Shown: positions 22,641 to 30,171, numbered from the stretch's first letter. The stretch is DNA of 42,851 nucleotides from Syntrophaceae bacterium UBA1163 (GCA_002311635.1 DBZJ01000079.1:1-42851); one strand, 5' to 3'. Translations and numbers: made by a program. The notes: a model not told the origin generated them from the sequence alone.

Positions 22641-23978
22641 CTATGTTAACCCGTATCGCTTGATCTTCCTCCACAGTGTCGCCCTGCTGATGCCTAACTC
22701 CTCGGCCGCCTTGACCCTGCTACCCCCGTTTTTTTCCAAAGTCCTTATCACTATTTCAGCTTCGGCTTTCTCAAAGGGGTGTTCCTCTTTTAGTGAAACG
22801 AATAAATCTGTTTTCTCTTGCTTCATGGTCAGTTCTCTGGGCAGGCAGTCCAGATCAATCCTGTTGCCTCCACAGAGGACGAAGGCATGCTCAATGACGT
22901 TTTCAAGTTCCCGGACATTTCCGGGAAAGTCATGATTCAATAGCAATCGCAGAGCCTGATCGGATACGCCAATGATCTGTTTTCCCATTTTGGCATTATA
23001 TTTCTTAATAAAGGCATCCATCAGCACGGGAATATCCTCTCTTCTTTGGGAGAGGGGAGGCAGATCGATCTTCACCACGTTGAGTCGGTAGTAGAGATCA
23101 TCACGGAATTTCCCTTCCTTCACGAGTGTTGCCAGATCTTTATTGGTCGCGGCAACGATCCGGACATCTGTCTGTCGTGGACTGGTTGCCCCTAAGGGCT
23201 CATACTCCTTTTCCTGAAGCACGCGAAGTAATTTTACCTGGAGGGAAGGTGACATATCGCCCACTTCATCGAGAAAAATCGCCCCCCCATTGGCAAGGGC
23301 AAATCTCCCGGGCTTGTCCTTCTTTGCATCCGTAAAAGCTCCCCTAACATATCCAAAGAGCTCCGATTCAAGTAACGTATCTGGCAGAGCGCCACAATTT
23401 ACCTTGATGAAGGGTTTTGTTTTTCTTCGACTAAGGTTGTGGATAGCCTTTGCAAAAAGTTCTTTGCCTGTGCCGCTGGCACCCTGGATCAGGACAGTGC
23501 TATCGCTCTCCGCTATATTCGGCAGAATGTTGAAGATGTCATGAATCAGGTGATTTTTGCTTATAATATCGCCGACCGTATACTTTTGTGAGAGCTCTTT
23601 TCTAAGCTCTTCAATCGCAGAGAGATCTCTAAAGGTTTCAACACCTCCGATGATCTGTCCCGCCTCGTTCTTCAAAACAGCCGTGCTGACGCTGATAGAA
23701 ACCTTCTGCCCGCCCTTTTTTAGAATGGTAGCAGGCAGGTTTATGATCTCTTTTTTTGTCTTGAGGGTCTCCTTGAGGGCACATCGAGACTGGCAGATAT
23801 CCGCCCTGAAGACGTCGAAACAGTAATGGCCGATGGCTTCCCTGTTGGAAAATCCGGTGATCTCCTCGCCTGCTTTATTCATGAAAGTGATCTTGCCGTC
23901 ATTGTCTGTAGTGAAGACGCCATCGGCAATGCTATTGAGGATCACATTAAAGAATTTATCAGCCTCTCTTCTTTTCAT
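22641..23978 (-). CDS. Sigma-54-dependent PAS-AAA+-Fis transcriptional activator
   Basis: A 445-residue enhancer-binding protein. An N-terminal PAS domain (about 5-115) contains C53, C62 and C66 (CFDVFRADICQSRC), suggesting a redox, metal or Fe-S sensor. The AAA+ domain has Walker A GASGTGKE at 166-173 and Walker B AIFLDEVGD. The sigma-54 contact loop reads GAFTDA (213-218) instead of GAFTGA. A Fis-type helix-turn-helix (KAAEELGISRATLWRKIKRY) closes the protein. It lies directly upstream of a sigma-54 promoter and tandem dyads on the same strand, so it very probably controls the NifX-Mrp unit. Confidence 0.92.
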   Translation of the reverse strand: MKRREADKFFNVILNSIADGVFTTDNDGKITFMNKAGEEITGFSNREAIGHYCFDVFRADICQSRCALKETLKTKKEIINLPATILKKGGQKVSISVSTAVLKNEAGQIIGGVETFRDLSAIEELRKELSQKYTVGDIISKNHLIHDIFNILPNIAESDSTVLIQGASGTGKELFAKAIHNLSRRKTKPFIKVNCGALPDTLLESELFGYVRGAFTDAKKDKPGRFALANGGAIFLDEVGDMSPSLQVKLLRVLQEKEYEPLGATSPRQTDVRIVAATNKDLATLVKEGKFRDDLYYRLNVVKIDLPPLSQRREDIPVLMDAFIKKYNAKMGKQIIGVSDQALRLLLNHDFPGNVRELENVIEHAFVLCGGNRIDLDCLPRELTMKQEKTDLFVSLKEEHPFEKAEAEIVIRTLEKNGGSRVKAAEELGISRATLWRKIKRYGLT

Positions 23979-24177
23979 GGACCTTGACCCTGGCCTGGCC
24001 TATTTCCGAATTATACATTCCGCGATTCTCTTAATTTGATTACAGTACATCTTCGTCGCCAGATTCAGGAGATTTCTTTCAATCCTCTCTTTGTGTGAGG
24101 ATTATCTCTCTGCTCTAGCCAGCAGACGCAGGTCGGATTGAACTCGGGCATTCTACTTCGGTTCATTGACTTGGGGC

Positions 24178-24342
24178 CTAATTGGCAAACAGCCTGCCAA
24201 AGACTACCTCGTATAGCCACGCATCAATTCCGCCGTCCATGAATTTAACGTCATAACCCTTTCTCGCTGGGATCATCTGATGCAACGATGAGATGATCTT
24301 CCCATGTGCGGCCCATCCCACCTTTTGGAGAACAGAGATGGC
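24178..24342 (-). pseudogene. Rhodanese-domain remnant
   Basis: Directly after the FmdB stop, the same frame continues as about 54 codons ending in TAG at 24178-24180. The part GYDVKFMDGGIDAWLYEVV matches the end of the rhodanese domain in the CoADR fusion (PDVKFMDGGLEAWPYGV). The catalytic-cysteine loop and a start codon are missing. It is a decayed fragment. Its closeness to the intact domain 3 kb away suggests an old duplication in this locus. The 198 nt between it and the activator gene hold nothing I can name. Confidence 0.7.
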
Positions 24343-24576
24343 CTACCCGGAACAGCAACTTCCCGGTGTGCCGCATGAATTGGGCGTCCCGCAACAGCCT
24401 CCGGAAAGGGGTTCAGTAGGTCCACGCGACGGGGCGATGACTGTATTGTGAGCGGACAACAGCTTCGTTAAATCCTTACTGCCGCACTGCTTGCACAACA
24501 ACGGATCCCGTCTTCCCAGAATCAGAAATTCATTAACTTGACCACATTGTTCACAGCGATACTCATAAATCGGCAT
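24343..24576 (-). CDS. FmdB-type zinc ribbon protein (second copy)
   Basis: A 77-residue protein starting MPIYEYRCEQCG, with the second zinc pair CKQCGSKDL and a Cys-rich tail (GGCCGTPNSCGTPGSCCSG) like that of the copy at 9462. The ATG at 24576 has GGAG with 5-nt spacing. It follows the NifX gene at 24653 by 76 nt. Its regulatory or metal-related role is unproven. Confidence 0.83.
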   Translation of the reverse strand: MPIYEYRCEQCGQVNEFLILGRRDPLLCKQCGSKDLTKLLSAHNTVIAPSRGPTEPLSGGCCGTPNSCGTPGSCCSG

Positions 24577-24652
24577 ATCTTCTCCTTTACGTTTGCAGAC
24601 GAACACCCTGCCTGTCTATACGGTAATCTTTTTGTTCCATTTCAAGCTTGTT

Positions 24653-25027
24653 TCAGTGTCCACATCCTCCCTGATGAGCTCGACACGCATCGTATACAGA
24701 AAGCTCCTCAAGCTTATTTTGACTTAATAACTCAAGATTTTCCTTAACCGTTGGCGCCGCTGCGGCATAGACTTTCACACCCATGGCGTTTAACTTCGTG
24801 ATGGCACCTGAGCCTATTCCGCCAACCACCATTGCCTCCACACTCTTCCCATCAAGAGCCATAATCGGATTGCATGCGCCGTGGACGTGATGGATATCTT
24901 GGTTGTTTACTGTCAAAACTTCTTTTCCGTCAGTATCGACGATGATAAACGCCGGTGCTGAACCAAAATGGTCATAAACCTTGCTTTCCACTCCTTCATT
25001 GCCCTGTACCGCGAAACCTACCTTCAT
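24653..25027 (-). CDS. NifX/NifB-domain protein with CGH tail
   Basis: A 124-residue NifX-domain protein: MKVGFAVQGNEGVESKVYDH, VEAMVVGGIGSGAI and NAMGVKVYAAAA, with a metal-binding-like end ACRAHQGGCGH. GGAG with 7-nt spacing precedes the ATG at 25027; a longer frame reaching 25207 only shadows the DUF134 gene. It lies 43 nt after DUF134 and is probably expressed from the DUF134 promoter. Confidence 0.87.
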   Translation of the reverse strand: MKVGFAVQGNEGVESKVYDHFGSAPAFIIVDTDGKEVLTVNNQDIHHVHGACNPIMALDGKSVEAMVVGGIGSGAITKLNAMGVKVYAAAAPTVKENLELLSQNKLEELSVYDACRAHQGGCGH

Positions 25028-25070
25028 GACTTTCTCCTTTCTCGTTTGGCTTTCATTGCGTTCTTCTTCG

Positions 25071-25550
25071 TTATTTTTCTTGTTGGGCTGTACGGCAACA
25101 CCTGCCCTGTCCTCTACCAACCCCCCGAGCATATCCTCTGTCTTCCTCCGCTCTGCGAATGTTGCCACCTTTGCAAGAAGGACAGTTTTCCGGTCTACCG
25201 GTTCCATAAGGTAGCTCCCAGGTATGCTGGCAGTCAGAACATTTAAATTTTCTCATAGAAGCCATTTCAAACTCACCTCCTTCAATCTTCAGTGCTTTGC
25301 CTTGAACTAACGCCTCCGCTACCTTTTTATGCGCCGAGTCTATAATCCGTCCAAAGGTTTGACGGGAGACCTTCATCTTTTCCGCTGCCTGTTCCTGGTA
25401 TAAACTCTCAAGGTCAGCAAGCCTGATCGCTTCACACTCGTCAACCGTTAGAATGACTTCTTCCAACATGGAAAGAGGGATACCTCTTGGCTTGAAGTAG
25501 TCACTTTGAGGCATGAAACCAACTCGCCTACAATTTATTGGCCTTGCCAT
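25071..25550 (-). CDS. DUF134 (UPF0251) DNA-binding protein with zinc ribbon
   Basis: A 159-residue predicted regulator. The N-terminal family signature is MARPINCRRVGFMPQSDYFK. A sigma-70-region-4-like helix-turn-helix lies at about 37-85 (TVDECEAIRLADLESLYQEQ, then AAEKMKVSRQTFGRII). A zinc ribbon follows with C104, C107, C123 and C126 (CSDCQHTW, CPSC). Its own promoter has a palindromic spacer that recurs before the CoADR-rhodanese gene, so autoregulation is likely. AGGAGG with 8-nt spacing precedes the ATG. DUF134 genes commonly accompany NifX and Mrp genes, as here. Confidence 0.9.
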   Translation of the reverse strand: MARPINCRRVGFMPQSDYFKPRGIPLSMLEEVILTVDECEAIRLADLESLYQEQAAEKMKVSRQTFGRIIDSAHKKVAEALVQGKALKIEGGEFEMASMRKFKCSDCQHTWELPYGTGRPENCPSCKGGNIRRAEEDRGYARGVGRGQGRCCRTAQQEK

Positions 25551-25574
25551 TTAGAATTCCTCCTGTCAGTGTTA

Positions 25575-25603
25575 ATTATAAGCATATGCTCATAATTTGT
25601 CAA
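25575..25603 (-). promoter_or_regulatory. Sigma-70 promoter with palindromic operator, DUF134 gene
   Basis: On the minus strand TTGACA (25598-25603) and TATAAT (25575-25580) are both perfect and 17 nt apart. The spacer contains the palindrome AGCATATGCT (25581-25590), within the broader dyad ATGAGC-N4-GCTTAT. A bound protein here would block RNA polymerase. The predicted start of transcription is about 18 nt before the DUF134 ATG. Confidence 0.9.
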
Positions 25604-25648
25604 GGGGCAAAATGCATGCACTTCCAAAAATCTGAAAGACTCTCTTGC

Positions 25649-26869
25649 TTACGGCGTACCAGTCTTCGCCAGATTTTGGTGGATTCCTTCAATCGTCTTT
25701 ACCTCTGTTGGGATTACATCTACCTCTGAGCTCGAAAGGACATAGAAAGGTCCTTTCCCTTCAAAGGCCTTTCTGGTCAAAACTGCATCCACCCCATTTT
25801 GGAGAAGCCACTCGCTCACTTTGATTCCTTTCCCTTTTTCCTCGTTGAGGTAAGGGTTCGGGAGAATCTTTTCTTCTTGTATAATGTGCCCCTCTGCACT
25901 CATTCGAATAAGATAAAAATAAGGTGCGCCGCCCAAATGCTCTGAAAGGTTATGTCTATCCTCATCTACGGGAACGGCGTAGATCAAAAAGTTCTTCTCT
26001 ACTGGTTCGTAATGGATCATTACTTTATCCACATGTGGAATCTCCTTTAAAAGGGCCTTTTCTATTCCTTCGCTTAGGTGGTGGGCCTGGGTGAATTTCT
26101 TTACGTCAAAGACGATCTCTGCCCGTACGAAGACAAATCTGCCCGAATTTCTTGCCTGAATGGATTTGATCTTTTTTACTTGTGAAAAGCGTTGAATTGT
26201 ATCTCTGATACGATTTAAAGTATCTGGATCAACCGAGGCATCCAATAGAGTCTTCATCGAATCTTTGAGTATATTCCATCCAACTTTAGCGATGAACCCA
26301 ACCATGGCGAGAGCAGCCAGTCGGTCTATTAAGGGGTACCCGATTTCCGCTCCCAAAAGGGCAACGAGCGCGAGTGCCGTCGAAGCAATGTCCGAGTACC
26401 AATGTGAGGCATCTGCGAGGAGACTCGGGGAGTTAAGGTCTTTTGCTTTTTGGGTCTCGTATCGCGAGAAGAAAATAATTACCACGACTATAATCAGGAG
26501 ACCCAACGTCGATATAAGGAGATGGGATAAAGGGAATGCCCTTTTCGCAACGAAGGCATGTCTAACAATCTCATAGCCCGCCAGGAAGATGAAGCCAGCA
26601 CTGACTAAGGCAACGAGGTTCTCAACCTTGTATAGGCCCCATGGGAAGGCTTCGGATCTTTTTCCAGACAACCAGATCCCAACCAGGACAAGAATGCTGG
26701 CGAAGGCATCTGAAAAACCATGGACCGTATCGGCCAAAAGAGCAGAACTGCCCGAGAGCCACGCCAATATACCCTTTGTTCCTGCTACCCCGATATATAA
26801 AAGAGTGGAGCGAAGCGCGATTCGGGAAGGGGCATCGTTCTTCTTCGTTGTGGGTTGGTTATTCGCCAT
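25649..26869 (-). CDS. Cation diffusion facilitator fused to a NifX domain
   Basis: A 406-residue fusion. The first 200 residues hold the six membrane helices of a CDF exporter; the metal-site residues are H50-D54 (HGFSD) in TM2 and H156-D160 (HWYSD) in TM5, the HD-HD pattern usual for zinc-selective members. The CDF cytoplasmic domain (about 205-290) follows. From about 298 a NifX-like domain appears (LIYAVPVDEDRHNLSEHLGG, then YFYLIRM, NGVDAVLTRKAFEGKGPFYV). The NifX part may sense or deliver the metal or cluster. The ATG at 26869 lies 7 nt after the coiled-coil gene. Confidence 0.88.
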   Translation of the reverse strand: MANNQPTTKKNDAPSRIALRSTLLYIGVAGTKGILAWLSGSSALLADTVHGFSDAFASILVLVGIWLSGKRSEAFPWGLYKVENLVALVSAGFIFLAGYEIVRHAFVAKRAFPLSHLLISTLGLLIIVVVIIFFSRYETQKAKDLNSPSLLADASHWYSDIASTALALVALLGAEIGYPLIDRLAALAMVGFIAKVGWNILKDSMKTLLDASVDPDTLNRIRDTIQRFSQVKKIKSIQARNSGRFVFVRAEIVFDVKKFTQAHHLSEGIEKALLKEIPHVDKVMIHYEPVEKNFLIYAVPVDEDRHNLSEHLGGAPYFYLIRMSAEGHIIQEEKILPNPYLNEEKGKGIKVSEWLLQNGVDAVLTRKAFEGKGPFYVLSSSEVDVIPTEVKTIEGIHQNLAKTGTP

Positions 26870-26876
26870 TTTAGCT

Positions 26877-27122
26877 TTACTGTTTCCCTCTGGTTCCCTT
26901 GCAATGCTCTGCCTCCACGTGCTCAACCTCTTCTTGTAGGAGATGAAGGGCATTCTCTACTGCCTTCATACGACCCTTTACCTCCCGAAGGTCTATCTCT
27001 TCAATCTGATCCGTCCAGACGGATTTCATGTCTCTCTCCGCCTTCTTTATCGATTCCCCGAGAACCATAATCCTTTCCGAAAGTTCCGAAAAATTTTTAA
27101 GGTGCTCCGTCGTCTTTGCCAT
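26877..27122 (-). CDS. Small coiled-coil protein
   Basis: An 81-residue, highly charged, all-helical protein (HLKNFSELSERIMVLGESIK, then ALHLLQEEVEHVEAEH). It is probably a dimeric coiled coil in the cytoplasm. GGAGG with 8-nt spacing points to the ATG at 27122; the GTG three codons earlier is inside the ribosome-binding site. It lies between the CoADR-rhodanese gene (27-nt gap) and the CDF gene and shares their operon. No function is recognised. Confidence 0.7.
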   Translation of the reverse strand: MAKTTEHLKNFSELSERIMVLGESIKKAERDMKSVWTDQIEEIDLREVKGRMKAVENALHLLQEEVEHVEAEHCKGTRGKQ

Positions 27123-27149
27123 CTTTTTCACCTCCTTTTCGGAAAAAAA

Positions 27150-28904
27150 TTATGCGGCCCTCAGGCGTATACTCGATTCTTGATGCGAGGGCTTAGATGC
27201 GGCATCACCAGCCACTCCGTATGGCCACGCCTCTAAACCCCCATCCATAAATTTGACGTCCGGGTAGCCCTCTCCATCCAGAATCCTTTGTGCCTCATAG
27301 CCGCGCAGACTCAACTTACAGAAAGTGATAATTTCCTTGTCCCTGGGTAGTTCATTAAGGCGCTGGCGGAACATGCCAAGAGGAATCAATTTAACTCGGG
27401 GATCTTCGATACGTTCCTTCTTATATTCGGCAGGCGTCCTGACATCGAGCCAAATGAAATCCTCATCTCTGTCGATTTTGCCTTTGACCTGCATAGGAGT
27501 AAGTGCCTTTGCAATTCCCTCGATTTTGTTACGGAGAATGTTAGCAGCATGGGCAGAGATATCGACTGCCGTTGAATACGGCGGGGCGTAGCCGAGGTCA
27601 AGACCAGGCAGATCGTCTACGGTCGCTCCGAAGCTCAGAGCTGTCGCGATCACATCCACCCTCTTAACCGTTTCACCAAAACCCACTGCCTGCAGGCCGA
27701 GAATTTTCTTTGTCTTTCGGTCGGCGATCAATTTGAGAAGAACCGGTTTATGAGTTGGGTAGTAGTGCGCATTGTCCGTCGCAGGGCAAAGAGTCGTAAC
27801 CGCATCAAAACCAGCTTCGCGGGCCTGGCATTCGGTTAACCCTGTTTTCCCAACGTTATAATCGAATACCTTAACAACCCCAGTCCCCAGGACACCCTTG
27901 AATTTCTCCTTGTATCCCATGATGTTGTTGGCAATAACGCGCCCATGTCTGTTTGCGGTGGAACCCAAAGGGACAAAAACTTTTTCCGCTGTGATTAGAT
28001 GGACGTTTTCCACGCAGTCACCGCCCGCGTAAATATCGGGATCACTGGTTTGAAGGTATTCATTAACGACAATGCCGCCTGTCTTACCGATTTCCAGTCC
28101 CGCCTCTTGCGCCAGCTTTGTATTGGGGCGCACCCCTATGGCGATCAATACGATATCCGACGGAATTTCCGCACAGGGCGTAATAACTTTTGTCACGTTT
28201 CCCTCGTCATCCCCAAGAATTTCGGTCACACGACTCCCAGTCAGAACATCCACCCCCTGGGAACGGATATACCGTGTCAGGTAGGCTGCCACCTCTCCGT
28301 CAAACAAACCGGGCAGGATGTGGGGCATCATCTCCGCTATCTTTACGTGGAGTCCCAACCTGGTGAGTGCCTCCGCCATCTCGACGCCAATCATCCCCCC
28401 GCCAATGATAACAGCCGTCCTTGGGTTTCCAGCAGCAACCACTTCTCTCATGGCAATGGCATCCTCCGGCTGGTATAACCGAAACACTTTGTTGAGGCCA
28501 GCTCCTTCAATAGGAAGAGCGATCGGTTGTCCGCCTGTAGCAAGCACTAACTTGTCGTACGGAAGGACATCTGATTCTCCGGTCTCAACATTAACAATAT
28601 CCACCGTCCTATTCTTCCGGTCGATTGACCGCGCTAGGGTGCGATCGAGCACGTTGACGTCTTTGACGTTGCGGAAAAAGACCGAATCACGAAGAACACC
28701 TGCTGATGTCGAGCTTAGACTCTGGCAATCGAGGACATCACCGCTCACATAATAGGGCATCCCGCAGCCGGCATAGGAAAGGATCTTTCCCCGTTCGATA
28801 ATTGTAATCTCTGCCTCCGGGTTCAAACGTCTCAGTCGCGCAGCTGCTTTTGGCCCGGTTGCTACGCCGCCAATGATAAGAACTTTCATCTTCTTCTTTT
28901 CCAT
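27150..28904 (-). CDS. CoA-disulfide reductase-like flavoenzyme fused to rhodanese
   Basis: A 584-residue two-domain protein. The flavoenzyme part has GGVATGPKAAARLRR near residue 12 (FAD), C47 in LSYAGCGMPYY as redox cysteine, GGGMIGVEMAE (NAD(P)H) and YAGGDC. The rhodanese part occupies about 475-560 and has FCKLSLRGY as its catalytic loop. CoADR-rhodanese fusions reduce CoA persulfide or polysulfide with NADH. I chose ATG 28904 (GGAGAG, 6-nt spacing). An ATG at 28940 would be at the predicted transcript end. It shares its promoter-operator design with DUF134. Confidence 0.92.
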   Translation of the reverse strand: MEKKKMKVLIIGGVATGPKAAARLRRLNPEAEITIIERGKILSYAGCGMPYYVSGDVLDCQSLSSTSAGVLRDSVFFRNVKDVNVLDRTLARSIDRKNRTVDIVNVETGESDVLPYDKLVLATGGQPIALPIEGAGLNKVFRLYQPEDAIAMREVVAAGNPRTAVIIGGGMIGVEMAEALTRLGLHVKIAEMMPHILPGLFDGEVAAYLTRYIRSQGVDVLTGSRVTEILGDDEGNVTKVITPCAEIPSDIVLIAIGVRPNTKLAQEAGLEIGKTGGIVVNEYLQTSDPDIYAGGDCVENVHLITAEKVFVPLGSTANRHGRVIANNIMGYKEKFKGVLGTGVVKVFDYNVGKTGLTECQAREAGFDAVTTLCPATDNAHYYPTHKPVLLKLIADRKTKKILGLQAVGFGETVKRVDVIATALSFGATVDDLPGLDLGYAPPYSTAVDISAHAANILRNKIEGIAKALTPMQVKGKIDRDEDFIWLDVRTPAEYKKERIEDPRVKLIPLGMFRQRLNELPRDKEIITFCKLSLRGYEAQRILDGEGYPDVKFMDGGLEAWPYGVAGDAASKPSHQESSIRLRAA

Positions 28905-28945
28905 TGCTATCTCTCCTTCCACTTGAGATTCCTCCTCCATAGACA

Positions 28946-28974
28946 ATTATAAGCATATGCTCATAATTTGTCAA
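28946..28974 (-). promoter_or_regulatory. Sigma-70 promoter with palindromic operator, CoADR-rhodanese gene
   Basis: TTGACA (28969-28974) and TATAAT (28946-28951), 17 nt apart, with the same spacer palindrome AGCATATGCT (28952-28961) as the DUF134 promoter. The identity with the 25575-25603 element extends over more than 30 bp, beyond what the promoter boxes require, so a shared repressor site is likely. Confidence 0.9.
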
Positions 28975-29006
28975 GGAATCCTTCTCCGCTTCCTTCCAAC
29001 GGAATG

Positions 29007-29034
29007 ATGAGCCTACGCTCATGGTTTACCAAGG
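29007..29034 (-). promoter_or_regulatory. Third, diverged copy of the operator
   Basis: A 28-bp stretch aligns with the 28949-28976 operator-promoter at 21 of 28 positions. The dyad is kept perfectly (ATGAGC-CTAC-GCTCAT) while both promoter boxes have changed (-35 now TTGGTA). This looks like a duplicated promoter that survives as a second operator 58 bp upstream of the first. Confidence 0.7.
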
Positions 29035-29118
29035 TTGGGAAATAGGGAGTTGGAAAAGGACTGAGACCGGTAAACGAACGAGCATAATCAAGAGAGAGGA
29101 TAACCATGCTTCCCGTGT

Positions 29119-29134
29119 TGCAAAAAGCCAGCCA
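29119..29134 (-). promoter_or_regulatory. Weak sigma-54-like site upstream of CoADR-rhodanese
   Basis: TGGCTGGCTTTTTGCA on the minus strand has the invariant GG and GC at the proper spacing but differs from TGGCAC-N5-TTGCA at two positions. It is about 215 bp upstream of the CoADR-rhodanese start and upstream of its sigma-70 promoter. It could be a second promoter under the same activator, or chance. Confidence 0.3.
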
Positions 29135-29167
29135 TTGGCAGAAGAATAATTGCAGCACCATTAAAGT

Positions 29168-29344
29168 TCATCTCGGTATGCCAGTCCCCTTCTTCGAATC
29201 AAGGGCTCGATTTCCCTTGGCCCTTATTTTAGGTTTTATGACGTCGAACAAAAACTGCAGGGCTTCCTCTTTATCTTTATCCATAAAAATAGCCTCCAGG
29301 CGCATCACTTCTTCTTCAGTAAAACTTAGCGTTGTTATTTCCAT
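29168..29344 (-). CDS. Small hypothetical protein (58 aa)
   Basis: A 58-residue protein: MEITTLSFTEEEVMRLEAIF, then DKEEALQFLFDVIKPKIRA. It is helical and acidic, with a basic tail. GGAG with 7-nt spacing precedes the ATG at 29344. It is in the same direction as its neighbours. I do not recognise the family. A candidate sigma-54-like site lies just downstream at 29119-29134. Confidence 0.6.
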   Translation of the reverse strand: MEITTLSFTEEEVMRLEAIFMDKDKEEALQFLFDVIKPKIRAKGNRALDSKKGTGIPR

Positions 29345-29518
29345 CGATCTTCTCCGGTGAGCCGGTATACTCCTCATTGCGGCTCTCTTTTTTCATGTTT
29401 TCGTTCTTGCCTCTACAACAGTAAATAGGGTAAGAACCGTGTTTCATGAACAGAAAACTAGGGTTTCTCTGAGCGGCTTCCTTCCCGGAACGGCAGAACG
29501 AACCCCAAGCCAAGCCAG

Positions 29519-29540
29519 CATTGTCTCTGACACGACAATG
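29519..29540. other. Inverted repeat between small genes
   Basis: CATTGTC-N8-GACAATG is a perfect 7-bp dyad in the 254-nt gap between the 58-aa and 60-aa genes. No T-tract follows. It might be an operator or a weak RNA hairpin. The rest of the gap shows no reading frame I can support. Confidence 0.4.
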
Positions 29541-29598
29541 TTTAGAGGAGTAGAATAGGAGGGAATTCCTAAGGGGTCACCCTTCTTCGCTCAATCCT

Positions 29599-29781
29599 TC
29601 ATTCTTTCATTGATTCAAGGAGATCTTTTTTTCTCTCAAGTTCTCGTTCTTTTTCCTCCATCAGCTGAATGATTTCATATCTGACGGAATGTGGCGGAAT
29701 CCTCTTTTTTATCTCCTCAATCTCATGTTCGAGCTCTCCAATCTCTTTTAAGAGGCTGTTTTTTTCTTCACTCGAATCCAT
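29599..29781 (-). CDS. Small coiled-coil protein (60 aa)
   Basis: A 60-residue protein with two helices (EIGELEHEIEEIKKRIPPHS, then YEIIQLMEEKERELERKKDL) broken by a PPHSVR turn, so probably a helical hairpin or dimer. The KKRIPPHSVR turn looks conserved in a small family found in anaerobes, as far as I recall. Function unknown. It lies 36 nt after the HesB-like selenoprotein gene and is probably cotranscribed. Confidence 0.65.
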   Translation of the reverse strand: MDSSEEKNSLLKEIGELEHEIEEIKKRIPPHSVRYEIIQLMEEKERELERKKDLLESMKE

Positions 29782-29817
29782 TCAGGAAATCCATCGATCT
29801 AGTATTCTGATTATCTA

Positions 29818-30171
29818 TCATCTTGCAGCGGTGGGTTGGCAAACGGCCTCTCCATGTCCTACGCTGACCACGGGATCAGCAAGCCCCCTCCCCGAAAGGG
29901 ACAACTCGAATCCCCTCGCCCAAGGATGGTCCGCGTAATCGATCAAGAGGTCCCCGTATGATCGAATGGCATCCGCTACCTCTGAACCCATAACAAAGGA
30001 CAAACCCTCTGCCTCGATTCTTTCGTCATCGGCCTTTGGCTCGTCCAGAGCCAGACCCATTTTGGGCCCGCCTCAGCCGATACCACTTATAAAAACGCGA
30101 AACAAATTCTTTTGGCTGTTCTGATTCGTCTCTTTTAATTTTTCAGTAGCCTTTTTTGAAATATGGATCAT
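29818..30171 (-). CDS. HesB-like selenoprotein (Sec33)
   Basis: Reading TGA at 30073-30075 as selenocysteine gives a complete 117-residue HesB/IscA-like protein: MIHISKKATEKLKE, then RVFISGIG-U-GGPKMGLALDEP, then EVADAIRSYGDLLIDY. TGA is at the position of the first conserved cysteine of the A-type carrier fold. HesB-like proteins with Sec at this site are a known selenoprotein family in anaerobes. The frame starts at an ATG with GGAGG and 7-nt spacing, and a SECIS-like hairpin follows the TGA. It may carry an Fe-S cluster or a sulfur/selenium redox group; function is unproven. Confidence 0.93.
30037..30053 (-). promoter_or_regulatory. Candidate bacterial SECIS hairpin, HesB-like gene
   Basis: A 6-bp perfect stem TGGCTC / GAGCCA with loop TGGAC. 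The loop starts 26 nt after the TGA and has G at position 2, within the accepted bacterial SECIS geometry. A weaker alternative hairpin (GGCCCA / TGGGTC, loop AAA) lies closer to the TGA. Confidence 0.8.

Noticed and set aside
24340..24345. TAG between FmdB and the rhodanese fragment could be read as pyrrolysine.
   Set aside because: The downstream piece lacks the catalytic half of rhodanese, and there is no methylamine methyltransferase or pyl gene in view.
25027..25207. An N-terminal extension of the NifX protein reaching 25207.
   Set aside because: The extra 60 codons are the DUF134 gene read in another frame; the ATG at 25027 has its own good ribosome-binding site.
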